Below are positions 8,923-17,282 of a stretch of 64,000 nt of DNA, piece by piece. The stretch spans positions 23,191 to 87,190 of the forward strand of contig ASPF01000012.1 of the NCBI GenBank assembly GCA_000405685.1. The letters run 5' to 3'. Position 1 is the stretch's first letter. Each line of letters starts with the position of its first letter. The notes below the pieces were generated by a model, which saw only the letters and a program-made list of their open reading frames with translations, did no database searches and had not been told where the DNA came from. The stretch comes from Candidatus Geocrenenecus sp. JGI 0000106-J15. Lineage in GTDB: Archaea; Thermoproteota; Nitrososphaeria_A; Caldarchaeales; Wolframiiraptoraceae. Position numbers and translations under genes: made by a program.

Positions 8923-9393
8923 CTACTTGAGAGGTACACTGATGCCAGGAGCAAATGGCTGCCCCTGGTTACATCGAACATCTCGCCCATATACTATAAT
9001 ATATGGGATTCGAGTTGCCCCAACCCCTGCTCTTCCATGTTTTACTTGTCTGTTCGTTAATGCGAATTCTCCCAGCCTATGACCTATCATTTCTGGTCTA
9101 ATTTCTACTGGCACATATTCTTTACCATTATATACATGTATTGTCAGTCCAACCATTTCTGGAATTATTACCATGTCTCTTGCATGTGTTTTTAAAGGTT
9201 TCTTTGGTTTTTCCCCTAATTTAGTTAGTGTTTTATATTCTTTGATTTTTTCAAGTAGTTTAAGTTGTGCATGTGTTAATCCTCTTTCTAAGCTTCTCCT
9301 AGCTCTACTTGGTAGCAGCTTGATTACCTGGTCCATGCTCATCTGTTGTAGCTGTTCTAATGTATATCCTCTGTAAGTGAATTCTCTTGGCAT
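8923..9393 (-). CDS. rps19: Ribosomal protein S19 (uS19), two BHB introns proposed
   Basis: Small-subunit protein that binds 16S rRNA in the head of the 30S particle. The start ATG at 9393 gives [10 protein letters not shown], the usual archaeal N-terminus; the upstream in-frame ATG would add 17 unrelated residues. The conserved core is present: [18 protein letters not shown] then AGVGATR. Read through, the protein then has 20 extra residues ([20 protein letters not shown]) before PGISVPLK. Removing proposed introns at 8980-9008 and 8939-8969 gives GATRSSMYVPLK, the normal family ending, and a 136-residue protein. Exons would be 9009-9393, 8970-8979 and 8923-8938. The gene is separated from rpl2 and from L3-L4-L23, which usually lie beside it in archaea. 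Confidence 0.95.
   Translation of the reverse strand: MPREFTYRGYTLEQLQQMSMDQVIKLLPSRARRSLERGLTHAQLKLLEKIKEYKTLTKLGEKPKKPLKTHARDMVIIPEMVGLTIHVYNGKEYVPVEIRPEMIGHRLGEFALTNRQVKHGRAGVGATRIPYIIVYGRDVRCNQGQPFAPGISVPLK
8939..8969 (-). other. Proposed BHB mRNA intron 2 in rps19
   Basis: A 31-nt element with full bulge-helix-bulge geometry on the transcript. The exon GAUG pairs with intron CAUC as the 4-bp central helix. The bulges are UAA and AGU, each cut after the second base. The inner stem CCAGGGGC/GCUCCUGG (one G-U pair) carries an 8-nt loop. Splicing joins TA to T to make Tyr, followed by Val-Pro-Leu-Lys-stop, as in other archaeal S19 proteins. The outer helix is weak. Confidence 0.82.
8980..9008 (-). 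other. Proposed BHB mRNA intron 1 in rps19
   Basis: A 29-nt element on the transcript. The exon CUCG pairs with intron CGAG as the 4-bp central helix. The bulges are AAU and AUG, each cut after the second base. The inner stem CCCAUAUA/UAUAUGGG is a perfect 8 bp with a 6-nt loop. Splicing restores Arg-Ser-Ser after GAT and leaves a 10-nt microexon (8970-8979) before intron 2. The geometry matches that of the tRNA-Ser intron in this window. Confidence 0.82.
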
Positions 9394-9676
9394 GCATAGA
9401 AGAATATTTAGGCAGGATATAAATTTGACCTGTTTAGCCCCCAATTTAACGATTAGACTTTATTTCATAGTCTAAGGTTTAAGGTAAAATCTCCTATATG
9501 AGGATAAGGATGGTCGAGTTGACTAAACTCCATGTCTAACGTACATGAGTCATAAGTTAAACATCCTTGACAAAATCTTCTTGCCCATATATTTTATGAT
9601 CTTCTAAGGTGAGTATGAATAATGAACTATTATTTTATTACTTCTTCTGCTAAGCATATTTCTTTTCTAGAACCGT

Positions 9677-9889
9677 TTAGCCAGTAAGTATTCTATAACT
9701 TCTCCATAACCTCCTAAGAAGCTCACTAAATAGGAAGTTATTATAGAAGTCTGACGTAAGCATTATAAACCCTTCATAGCCTGTTTTAATAGGAGCTTTC
9801 ACTTTATTTAGAATCTTCTCACCGCGAATATTGTTGAGTGAAATTTGTATTAGAGGTGAAGGATTCCTCATACCTTTAAGGTTTTTCAT
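9677..9889 (-). pseudogene. Truncated retropepsin-like protease, catalytic Asp lost
   Basis: A 70-codon frame with the layout of an archaeal retropepsin N-terminal half: PLIQISLNNIRGEKI, then VKAPIKTGYEGFIML, where the family has a D-T-G motif. Here the Asp is Lys. The frame stops at RSYRILTG, where homologues continue with a second half carrying the last strands; beyond it only short fragments with stops remain. It is probably a dead gene. Confidence 0.6.
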
Positions 9890-10092
9890 ACACTCTATGG
9901 TTCTATGGATCCTCCTAGATCATTTATTCAGAGAGGACATAATTTAACATTTTTATGAATTTCAGGCATTATCATAAGTTTTTGTGGCTAAGGATTCAAG
10001 AGTTAAGTAACTCATGAGGCATGACATCCTTTTACATGTATTTCTTAGTCAAATCTGAGTTTAATTAGACTGCTTTGCACAACTATATACAT

Positions 10093-10110
10093 CAATGTTT
10101 TAAAAACAAA
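10093..10110 (+). promoter_or_regulatory. Probable TATA/BRE region of trpB2
   Basis: An A/T run with the character of an archaeal TATA box (ttttaaaaacaaa) lies about 45-55 bases before the trpB2 start, after a long gene-free stretch. This suggests a short 5' leader. Only the sequence pattern supports it. Confidence 0.4.
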
Positions 10111-10150
10111 TTAACTACATTCTTCAAGAGATTTTAAGTGACTTGGTATA

Positions 10151-11446
10151 ATGAGTAAGTCTATTCAAGTCTCTCTATCTATTGATGAGTTACCAAAATA
10201 CTGGTATAACATTCTACCCGACTTACCTGGAAAGCTTCCAGAACCGTTAAATGAAGATGGAAGGTTGGAGAAATTAAAAGATATTTTAATTCCAGAATGC
10301 CTAAGACAGGAGTTTTCAAATGAGCGTTGGGTGAAGATCCCTGAAGAGATAAGAGAGTTGTATATCCGTGCTGGAAGACCTAGACCTCTACATAGAGCAG
10401 TAGGTTTAGAGAAGATGCTAAAGACACCTGCCCGTCTATATTACAAGAGGGAAGATCTTTCTCCAACTGGAAGCCATAAAGTGAATACTGCTATTGCACA
10501 AGTCTACTATGCTGCTGAAGGTGGATACAGCCGTGTAGTAACTGAGACAGGTGCAGGTCAATGGGGGACAGCAGTAGCATATGCAGCATCATTAATGGGT
10601 CTAAAATCTACAATCTACTGGGTGAGAGAAGCATATGAGTGGAAGCCTGAGAGAAGAAGATTCATGAAGCTCTATGGTGCAGAAGTGCTTGCTTCACCAT
10701 CAGATAGAACAGAGTTTGGAAGAAAGATGCTTAAAAACGACCCAGACCATAAAGGAACCCTTGGTATAGCTATCTCTGAAGCAGCTGAAGACGCTTTAAA
10801 ACATCCTGATACAATATATCCTGTAGGAAGTGTATTGAACTACGTACTTATGCATCAGACGGTCATAGGGTTAGAAGTTGTAAAACAGCTAGAGATCATT
10901 GATGAAGTTCCAGACATTATGATTGGATGCCTTGGAGGTGGCAGCAACTTCGGTGGGCTCACATTACCTATGATTGGAAAAGTTCTTAGAAAAGAAGTAG
11001 ACAAGAAGATCAGGTTTTTAGCAGCCCAATCAGAAGCTGCACCTAATCTTGTTAAAGGAGTCTACCAATATGATTTTCCCGATACTGCACAGATTCTACC
11101 GAAGATCAAAGGATACACTTTAACTCATAGCTTCGTCATGCCTCCTATATGGGCTGAGGGTCTCAGATACCACATGGCCTCGCCGATAATAAGCTACCTA
11201 AAGAATATAGGGTTGGTTGAAGCAGTTGCCCACCCTAAAGATGAGAAAGCAGTATTCGAAGCAGCTAGAATGTTTATCCAAGCTGAAGGATTCCTACCTG
11301 CTCCAGAGTCATCGTATGCTATCAGAGCGATGATTGACGAAGCAGTTAAAGCAAAAGAAACAGGTGAAGAAAAAGTAATAATTGCAAATATAAGTGGACA
11401 TGGATTCTTAGACCTTGAAGCATATAGCCGAGTATTGAACATATAA
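10151..11446 (+). CDS. trpB2: Tryptophan synthase beta chain, TrpB2 type
   Basis: A 431-residue PLP enzyme that condenses indole with serine (or a related substrate) to tryptophan. The N-terminus PKYWYNILPDLPGKLPEPL is specific to the longer TrpB2 class. The PLP lysine is in TGSHKVNTAIAQ, the catalytic-site loop is ETGAGQWGTA, the phosphate-binding glycines are in CLGGGSNFGG, and the end motif is NISGHGFLDL. No trpA or other trp gene is nearby, which is common for TrpB2, which can act alone or as a salvage enzyme. The gene appears complete and monocistronic. Confidence 0.96.
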   Translation: MSKSIQVSLSIDELPKYWYNILPDLPGKLPEPLNEDGRLEKLKDILIPECLRQEFSNERWVKIPEEIRELYIRAGRPRPLHRAVGLEKMLKTPARLYYKREDLSPTGSHKVNTAIAQVYYAAEGGYSRVVTETGAGQWGTAVAYAASLMGLKSTIYWVREAYEWKPERRRFMKLYGAEVLASPSDRTEFGRKMLKNDPDHKGTLGIAISEAAEDALKHPDTIYPVGSVLNYVLMHQTVIGLEVVKQLEIIDEVPDIMIGCLGGGSNFGGLTLPMIGKVLRKEVDKKIRFLAAQSEAAPNLVKGVYQYDFPDTAQILPKIKGYTLTHSFVMPPIWAEGLRYHMASPIISYLKNIGLVEAVAHPKDEKAVFEAARMFIQAEGFLPAPESSYAIRAMIDEAVKAKETGEEKVIIANISGHGFLDLEAYSRVLNI

Positions 11447-11505
11447 TCTTAGATTCTCTAAAGCTAGGGAAAAATAGTCGAATGCTTCATTTAAAATATA
11501 TTATA

Positions 11506-12225
11506 TTACCTCTTCCTTCGGCCCGTTCTCTTAGCTGATATCAATCCAACTTTTCTTCCAGGAGGTGCAGTTCTAGAAACTGTTTCAGGCCGTCCTAGTT
11601 TCTTTCTAGTTCCACCGAATGGATGGAACGCTGGAACCATAGCTACACCACGTGTCCTTGGGTAAGGTCTATGCTTAGCCTTCATCCAGTGATGTTTCTT
11701 CCCAGCTTTGAGGAATGGTTTATCATGTAATCCTCCTCCAGCTACAGTTCCAACAACCGCTAAAGATTTAGAACTTAACTCAGCCATCTTCTTAGAAGGC
11801 ATCAATAATATAGTCTTGTCGCCAACCTGAGACATTACAGTAGCATATGTTCCAGGAGCTCTAACAAGCTTTCCCCCATCACCAGGCTTTAACTCGATCA
11901 TCGAGACTATAGTTCCTTCTGGTGCTTTTCCTAAAGGAATTATATTTCCAGGCTTAATAGATGCTTCAGCACCCATCTCTATAATCTGCCCGACATGTAA
12001 TCCTTCAACAGCTGCTACACTGAATGTTCTACCATCTTCAAGAACGATCTCTGCGACTGGTGCACCTCTACCAGAGTCATGATGAAGCTCTTTCACATAT
12101 CCTAAGACTAGGTTACTCGATCCAATAACCATGGATGGATAACCTAGAGTAGACCTCCTCTTAAGAGAGGCCTTGAAAGTCGGCGACCCCCTACCAATCC
12201 TCTGAGCCCTAATCCTCCTACCCAT
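11506..12225 (-). CDS. rpl2: Ribosomal protein L2 (uL2)
   Basis: A 239-residue large-subunit protein at the peptidyl-transferase region. The start MGRRIRAQRIGRGSPTF is typical of archaeal L2. The middle contains the OB and SH3-like strands, with GGGLHDKPFLKAGKKHH. The C-terminal stretch GVAMVPAFHPFGG holds the family's critical histidine in HPFGG, although the preceding residue is Phe rather than Asp. The end is PPGRKVGLISAKRTGRRKR. The gene is free-standing; the usual L3-L4-L23-L2-S19 order is broken in this genome. Confidence 0.97.
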   Translation of the reverse strand: MGRRIRAQRIGRGSPTFKASLKRRSTLGYPSMVIGSSNLVLGYVKELHHDSGRGAPVAEIVLEDGRTFSVAAVEGLHVGQIIEMGAEASIKPGNIIPLGKAPEGTIVSMIELKPGDGGKLVRAPGTYATVMSQVGDKTILLMPSKKMAELSSKSLAVVGTVAGGGLHDKPFLKAGKKHHWMKAKHRPYPRTRGVAMVPAFHPFGGTRKKLGRPETVSRTAPPGRKVGLISAKRTGRRKR

Positions 12226-12436
12226 TCACCAACCCACTTTACAAGATTCAATATATCTTCTCAATATTAACATTAACGTAAAGCGATCAGCTGGAAAGTT
12301 AATATCTCTCCAGGTACTTTAAAAGAGTAGCTAATACATCGTAAAAAATCATCTACCGATAATTGAGCAGAGAAGTAGTAAGTTCTCTTAAAAATCTTTA
12401 AATAAACAGTTCTACAATACCTTCTTTAGAAAATAG

Positions 12437-13249
12437 ATGGCTGACAGGCTAAAACGAGAATTTATTGAGCTACTTGAGAAAGATAATGAATTCAGATATC
12501 TAGTTGCAGGATATCTAGGATACTTGGAGATACTAAAAAGGCTTGATATTCTACATGAAGATCAGAATAAAATCTGGCAAGAGATAAGATCGCTTAGAGA
12601 AGGGCAAGAAAAACTATGGGAAGGACAGAACAAGCTCTGGGAGAATAATACTCGTTTATGGGAAGAGGTAAAGAATCTAAGAATGAGCCAGGAGAAGCTC
12701 TGGGAAGAAGTTACGAGATTAAGAGAAGGGCAAGAAAAACTATGGGAAGGACAGAACAAGCTCTGGGAAGAGGTTAAGATTCTAAGGGAAGAGCAGAACA
12801 AGCTATTTGAAAATTATGAGAAGATGCGCAAATACATGTTGACGGGCTTTAGAGAGTTGAGGATGACTCTAGGAGTAACTTTTGAGGAGTACTCGGCTGG
12901 ATTCCTCGAGATGATGCTTGTAGAGATGGGTTATTCTGAAGCTAGAGTTGAGAAGAAGTATCTTGTCCATGATGGAGAGGTTATCGAGATTAATCTATTC
13001 TGTGAGAAACCTCTTGTAGTTGGTGAAGTGACAATGAGTATTAGAACGATTGATGAAATAAATAGAGAAATGGAGAAACTTCTTAAGCGTGTAGAGATAA
13101 TTGAAAAGAAGTATGGAGAGAAACCGTTAATGTTGATATTGTCTGTTGCGAGACCTGCTGCAGAGATCTCTGAATCGTTGAGGGTTTTAGCGGAGAAGAA
13201 CGGAGTTAAGCTTATAATAGGGAGAGAGATTGAAGAACTCTTATCATAG
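12437..13249 (+). CDS. Coiled-coil protein with PD-(D/E)XK nuclease-like domain (DUF3782-like)
   Basis: A 270-residue protein. Residues 35-135 form a long coiled coil built from repeats of the type REGQEKLWEGQNKLWEE. The C-terminal half reads like a degenerate restriction-endonuclease fold: EEYSAGFLEMML, YLVHDGEVIEINLFCEKPLVVGEVTMSI, then GEKPLMLILSVARPA. The E-x-x-x-E/x-K pattern of the fold is partly visible (EIN and GEV), but the usual catalytic Lys is not obvious, so activity is doubtful. The architecture matches the DUF3782 group common in thermophilic archaea. A decayed copy lies at 5914-6405. An A/T-rich TATA-like run sits 35-55 bases upstream. Confidence 0.72.
   Translation: MADRLKREFIELLEKDNEFRYLVAGYLGYLEILKRLDILHEDQNKIWQEIRSLREGQEKLWEGQNKLWENNTRLWEEVKNLRMSQEKLWEEVTRLREGQEKLWEGQNKLWEEVKILREEQNKLFENYEKMRKYMLTGFRELRMTLGVTFEEYSAGFLEMMLVEMGYSEARVEKKYLVHDGEVIEINLFCEKPLVVGEVTMSIRTIDEINREMEKLLKRVEIIEKKYGEKPLMLILSVARPAAEISESLRVLAEKNGVKLIIGREIEELLS
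12596..12768 (+). repeat. 47-bp exact direct repeat within the coiled-coil gene
   Basis: Bases 12596-12642 recur exactly at 12722-12768, with a period of 126 bp (42 codons). The repeat encodes REGQEKLWEGQNKLW. Shorter similar units lie between the copies. This indicates recent internal duplication, so coiled-coil length could vary between strains. Confidence 0.9.
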
Positions 13250-13336
13250 ACATAGATTCGTTAGTTCGTGGATTAAGATATAGAGTTTAATTTTTTAAAG
13301 ACCTAGAGTATATTAGTTAGATTGAGATAAACTGAT

Positions 13337-14179
13337 ATGTTTGCTCAGAAGAGGCTTGTAAAATTAGATGTTCTTATTCCATCCTCATTTTCTCATGAAT
13401 CTCATCACCCTATTGAAAAGATTATAAGAATAGGAAGTATTGCAAGGTATCTAGCTGCATCCCGTGTAGACACCTTGATAATATATCCTGAAGAACTTGA
13501 TTCTCCCCAGAAAGATAATGCAGAATATATTAGGCTTGTAATGGATTACTTGAATACAGCTCCCTATCTTAGAAGGAAGATCTACCCCTTAACCTCTAGA
13601 TTAAAGTATGTTGGAGTACTGCCGCCTCTAAATATTCCAACACATCCTGAGAGAGAAGATCTTGAGGTAGAACATTATAGAGAAGGATTAGTGATCTCAT
13701 CTAACAAGAAATCCATTATATATGCTGGATTAAAGAAGATGCTTAGAACAGATAAGAAGTTCAAGAAGGGAGCAAGAGTGATAGTTAGAGTAATACCTTC
13801 TCAAGATAAGATGAGATTCAAATTATACTCTAAGAAAAAATCTAAGATATACTCAGGATTTAGGACCGCCGTAGTCTTACAGAGGCTTGACGAGATCATT
13901 AAAGACTATGATGTGAAAATAGCAACCTCAAGACTTGGTGTAGACATTAGAGATATTTGGATGGAATTAGAAGAAAAGATAAAAAAAGCAAAGAAAATAT
14001 GTATAGTATTTGGTTCAGCTAAGCGAGGCCTTAAAGAAATAGCTGAATTACATAGATTTGATTATGAGAAGACGTTCAACTACATTATTAATACTTTTCC
14101 AAATCAAGCAGTAAGAACCATAAGAACTGAAGAAGCAATAGCATATACACTATCCATACTCAACTTAATCAAATTCTAG
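13337..14179 (+). CDS. SPOUT-class RNA methyltransferase (DUF171/COG2106 family)
   Basis: A 280-residue protein of the family that includes human SPOUT1/C9orf114. The N-terminus LDVLIPSSFSHESH and the following IIRIGSIARYLAASRVDTLIIY are family signatures. The middle is an inserted OB-like domain (RVIVRVIPSQDK). The C-terminal knot region has ICIVFGSAKRGLKEI and ends FNYIINTFPNQAVRTIRTEEA, matching the SAM-binding trefoil knot (GS-x-x-x-G and NxxPxQ...TVRTEEA). In many archaea this gene precedes L3; here it is apart. It probably methylates rRNA; the exact target is unknown. Confidence 0.88.
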   Translation: MFAQKRLVKLDVLIPSSFSHESHHPIEKIIRIGSIARYLAASRVDTLIIYPEELDSPQKDNAEYIRLVMDYLNTAPYLRRKIYPLTSRLKYVGVLPPLNIPTHPEREDLEVEHYREGLVISSNKKSIIYAGLKKMLRTDKKFKKGARVIVRVIPSQDKMRFKLYSKKKSKIYSGFRTAVVLQRLDEIIKDYDVKIATSRLGVDIRDIWMELEEKIKKAKKICIVFGSAKRGLKEIAELHRFDYEKTFNYIINTFPNQAVRTIRTEEAIAYTLSILNLIKF

Positions 14180-14188
14180 ACTTCTTCT

Positions 14189-14620
14189 TTAGATATCTAA
14201 TACGAATCTAACTACAAATTCTTGATTTTTCTTCAATATCTCCATCCTCCAATATGTTGCAGCTTTAACATGGACACCTATCCTGTGAAGTTTAGGATTA
14301 AATTGTTCTCCACATAGTTTAGCTGAGAGAGTGTACTGGTCACCTACTCTCTCGATTGACTTTACTTCGACAACTTTAGCTATAAAACCCTCAATATCAA
14401 ACAATGCAATTAAGTATTGCAGCCACTCAACTAATAAAGCTTCTAAGTCTTCTCCAACAACACTAATGTCTTTCTCAATCTTACATTCTACATTATCTGT
14501 AGAAGATATAGTATTGTAGAGTGCAAGAGCAGCTTGAGAGAAAGCTTCATGCAACGATTCTCCGTAAGCTTCTACGTAAACATCACCGATATGTTCAAGA
14601 AACCTAAAGCCTCCAACCAT
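14189..14620 (-). CDS. Archease
   Basis: A 143-residue archease, the small activator that promotes guanylylation and turnover of the RNA ligase RtcB, needed to join spliced tRNA halves. The N-terminus FRFLEHIGDVYVEAYG carries the conserved Asp, SLHEAFSQAALALYN follows, VEWLQYLIALFDIEG is the central motif, and the protein ends with the conserved Asp in FVLDI. RtcB is not in the window. Its product would be required to ligate the tRNA-Ser and the proposed rps19 exons. Confidence 0.93.
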   Translation of the reverse strand: MVGGFRFLEHIGDVYVEAYGESLHEAFSQAALALYNTISSTDNVECKIEKDISVVGEDLEALLVEWLQYLIALFDIEGFIAKVVEVKSIERVGDQYTLSAKLCGEQFNPKLHRIGVHVKAATYWRMEILKKNQEFVVRFVLDI

Positions 14621-14725
14621 CCTATCCCCTGTAACTAGATATATTCGTGGTATTTTTATCTAAGCTGACTATATCATAAAAGAACTTCTTTAGAAAGTTT
14701 AGGCGGAGCTGATTATATAATCATT

Positions 14726-15826
14726 TTAACGAGTTTCTTCCCATCCTTCTTCCCATGATTCTCCTCTGCCCCATCCTCCCCATTCTTCCTCTTCTACTCT
14801 GATTACGCTACGTCTTTTCCTGATAATAATTACTACAATAGCTATAGCAACTATGACTACTGCTATTATTATGATTATATTCCTTAAAGTTTCTTGACCA
14901 AGAAATGGCCAAGGCCACATCTGAGTCTGAGTTCCACTCGTTATAGTGACGTTCTCTATCTTAGCTGGATATATCTCTACTTTTACGGTGTAGCCTCCTC
15001 CACCTCCAGCACCACCCATATTCTCAACAGAAAGATAGAATGTATTTACACCAGTCTCCCAATCTCCACGAACTCTAAGAGTTACAGGTTCTCCTTTACT
15101 CTCAGATTTATTATGTCTTAGAGAAAACCCGTCGGGCGTGAGGAGAGATGCCCAGATCATTAGATATGGTTCAGGTTTAACCTCAACGTATATCTCATCT
15201 TTAGGCTGGAGATTCATACTTAGCTTATAATAATCTGAGTAATCATTTCCATATTCTTTCTCAGCTAAGTATCCTTTAAAGGTAGTTACGGCATCTCTAG
15301 AGATAGAAGGAGCTGGAATAGCATCTTTCATATTAGCTCCAGCATCTCTTCCAGAGTCTGCATCAAAGAAATACTCAATAGATATCTCTAGAGTATAGTT
15401 TAGGCTTCCACTACTTTTTCCAATCCGGATATATAATGTATTTTCATCAGGATTGGTTGGATCGTATGCTAATAGATAACTTAACTCAACCTTCTTTATT
15501 ACGTTTTTTCCAACTACTTGGTCGATACCAATAAGCCTAGCTCTACTTGGAGAGTAGAGTGAAACCGTAGTCAATCCAGGCTCAATACCTTTTAAGCTTC
15601 CCGAGATGCTGATCTGGATACCGCTCTTTAAATTTGTAAACATATAGTAATGATTATCTTCAAAAATCTTGGTTAGAGAACCGCTAATCGATGCTGAGCC
15701 TGTAGAAAGATCTACAGGTTTAGCAGTGTCGAAATCAAGCCCAGGCTCTACTTCTTGAGAGTAGATGAGCGGAGTACATATTAGCATGATAGATAACAAT
15801 AAAACAGTTATGCTTGCCTTCTCCAT
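14726..15826 (-). CDS. Membrane-anchored extracellular beta-rich protein
   Basis: A 366-residue protein with a signal peptide (residues 1-23, ASITVLLLSIMLICTPLIYS). A long beta-rich extracellular part contains two similar segments (FEDNHYYMFTNLKSG and GNDYSDYYKLSMNLQPKD), both resembling pre-peptidase C-terminal (PPC)-type domains. A C-terminal transmembrane helix (NIIIIIAVVIVAIAIVVIII) is followed by a basic stop-transfer signal and a Glu/Trp/Gly-rich cytosolic tail. Such a layout suits a cell-surface binding or envelope protein. No enzyme motif is visible. Confidence 0.75.
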   Translation of the reverse strand: MEKASITVLLLSIMLICTPLIYSQEVEPGLDFDTAKPVDLSTGSASISGSLTKIFEDNHYYMFTNLKSGIQISISGSLKGIEPGLTTVSLYSPSRARLIGIDQVVGKNVIKKVELSYLLAYDPTNPDENTLYIRIGKSSGSLNYTLEISIEYFFDADSGRDAGANMKDAIPAPSISRDAVTTFKGYLAEKEYGNDYSDYYKLSMNLQPKDEIYVEVKPEPYLMIWASLLTPDGFSLRHNKSESKGEPVTLRVRGDWETGVNTFYLSVENMGGAGGGGGYTVKVEIYPAKIENVTITSGTQTQMWPWPFLGQETLRNIIIIIAVVIVAIAIVVIIIRKRRSVIRVEEEEWGGWGRGESWEEGWEETR

Positions 15827-15844
15827 CCCATGAAAATAACCGTA

Positions 15845-16198
15845 TTACTCTCTGAAATAGTTTCCGTATAGAATATTCCTCGGAAATCCTCGGAGATTAC
15901 ATACATATAAACTTCGAAAATACTTTAGTCCTTCCAACTTATCCACATCCCTTCTTACTACTATTTTTAAGCTATATACCATAATCCATAGAGTTATTCT
16001 TGTTTTTATAGATCCTCTTCTTCTAATCTTTACCCTATTTCCAAGCTCTACTAGTCTTGATGCTCCTTCTCTAACACCTCTATAACTTTACATTGATTCC
16101 TCATATACTCTTCCTCCTACTTTAACATCATATACCCCTCCCCCACTTTTTCTTGCAACCTAGATGTTCCAGTTCTCAGGCCATGCTAATGGTTGTCG
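15845..16198 (-). pseudogene. Decayed unrecognised gene
   Basis: One minus-strand frame reads as protein-like sequence with two internal stops. Fragments in order are PLAWPENWNI, stop, SGGGVYDVKVGGRVYEESM, stop, ASRLVELGNRVKI, TRITLWIMVYSLKIVV and DVDKLEGLKYFRS. The alternating strands and helices and the Val/Gly/Arg-rich style look like a real protein, but I do not recognise the family. It lies in the same decaying stretch as the vapBC remnant. Confidence 0.4.
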
Positions 16199-16294
16199 AA
16201 ATCCGGGGGTCTTAGGTTGAACTATTTGGTAATGGTTTAGCCATTACTTAACGTTAAGCCTCATGATTCAGTTTAACCCTTTCAGAGTGGAAAT

Positions 16295-16982
16295 ATGAGG
16301 ATGGTGTTAAAGATTCGAAAAAAGGCGTGATAATTCGTCCTAAGAAACGAGGGATGCTATAGGTCTTAAGGAGGGAGATGATGTAGCCGTGGAAGTTACT
16401 GTGTATAGCTTCGTTTTAAGAGCATCGAAACCTAACTCTGTTGACGTACCGGATATTGTAGAAGAGCTTCTAGGTGAAGAATACAAGTTTGAAGAATATA
16501 GATATAGGAGGCTATTTCAGAGTGAAGAAGATAGTACTTGATACTAGCGTGCTCATCGAGTATATCCTATTCCAGAGTTCTCATCGTCTAAAAGTTGAAT
16601 CATTATTTAATAAAGTGGTCCCGTAGGGACCTAGAATTATTTGTTAATGCGGTCACCCTTAGTGAGACGTTATACGTGTCCTCTAAAATATACCAAGCGG
16701 CAGGATTGGAAGCTCCTAATATAGAAGCTCTATATTTCGTAGAATTGATTAAAGGGTAGAATGGAGATCGTGAATATCAGTGAAGATGTAGCGATGAGAG
16801 CTGGAGAACTGAAGAAGAAACTACGTATAGCGTTGCTAGACTGCTATATAATATCTGTAGCTGAAGCTATAAATGCGAGACCATTATTTAAGAAGCAGGA
16901 AAGTGGGATGACGCCGATTCTAAACAGCCTAGAAAAACTAGGCGTACTATTCTTGGATAAGATGAGCATAGATGAACTTTGA
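16295..16982 (+). pseudogene. Broken VapB-VapC toxin-antitoxin pair
   Basis: VapB starts at 16295 or 16301 with an AbrB-type domain read over several frames (MVLKIRKKG, then LKEGDDVAVEV). The antitoxin tail SVDVPDIVEELLGEEY ends with TGA at 16539. The PIN toxin begins with GTG at 16522 and reads KKIVLDTSVLIEYI, the first catalytic Asp. After a stop, another frame continues ELFVNAVTLSETLYVSSKI. A second shift leads to the last frame (16761-16982), with RIALLDCYIISVAEA carrying the later Asp and ending at TGA. At least two frameshifts in the toxin and one in the antitoxin make both inactive. Confidence 0.78.
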
Positions 16983-17282
16983 ATAAGCAGAAAAATAGGT
17001 AATCTTAAAATAGTTTTTAAGACAACCTTCTTTGAAAAATTAACTTCATCAATGAAACTGAGGATATCTCCTACCTACTGCACTCCGCTTCAGAATAATA
17101 GTTTCACCTCTTAGAGTATGGCAGATCTCTTCCACAACTCAAGTAATCCTCCAGTTCATGCATGATGTTAAGAATTATTAGTTAATTATTATTCCTAGTC
17201 AATGAAAATGACCTGAGAAATAATATAGTACTCCATCATTATCCATCTGTGCTTGATATATTAAAGTAGATGAGCTTTTCAT
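16983..17282. other. Intergenic stretch
   Basis: About 300 AT-rich bases between the vapBC remnant and the convergent start of the glycan cluster. I see no open frame, RNA fold or repeat that I can support. Confidence 0.4.

Larger units (their letters stand above)
8910..9031 (-). repeat. 13-nt perfect inverted repeat around the rps19 introns
   Basis: AGCAGGGGTTGGG at 8910-8922 and its exact reverse complement at 9019-9031 enclose 96 bases. In the rps19 transcript the upstream arm is the codons for the AGVG residues and the downstream arm begins directly after the stop codon. Paired, they form a 13-bp stem that encloses both intron hairpins. Whether the stem aids splicing, blocks translation or stabilises the 3' end is unknown. 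Confidence 0.8.

Noticed and set aside
8923..9030. Hammerhead-like CUGAUG sequence on the plus strand over the rps19 insert
   Set aside because: The core lacks the GAAA after stem II and the bases instead pair within the second intron hairpin. The BHB explanation on the minus strand fits every position and restores the protein ending.
16234..16252. Perfect 7-bp hairpin GTAATGG-TTTAG-CCATTAC
   Set aside because: It is short, without a U-run or a gene that ends there, so neither terminator nor RNA gene is supported.
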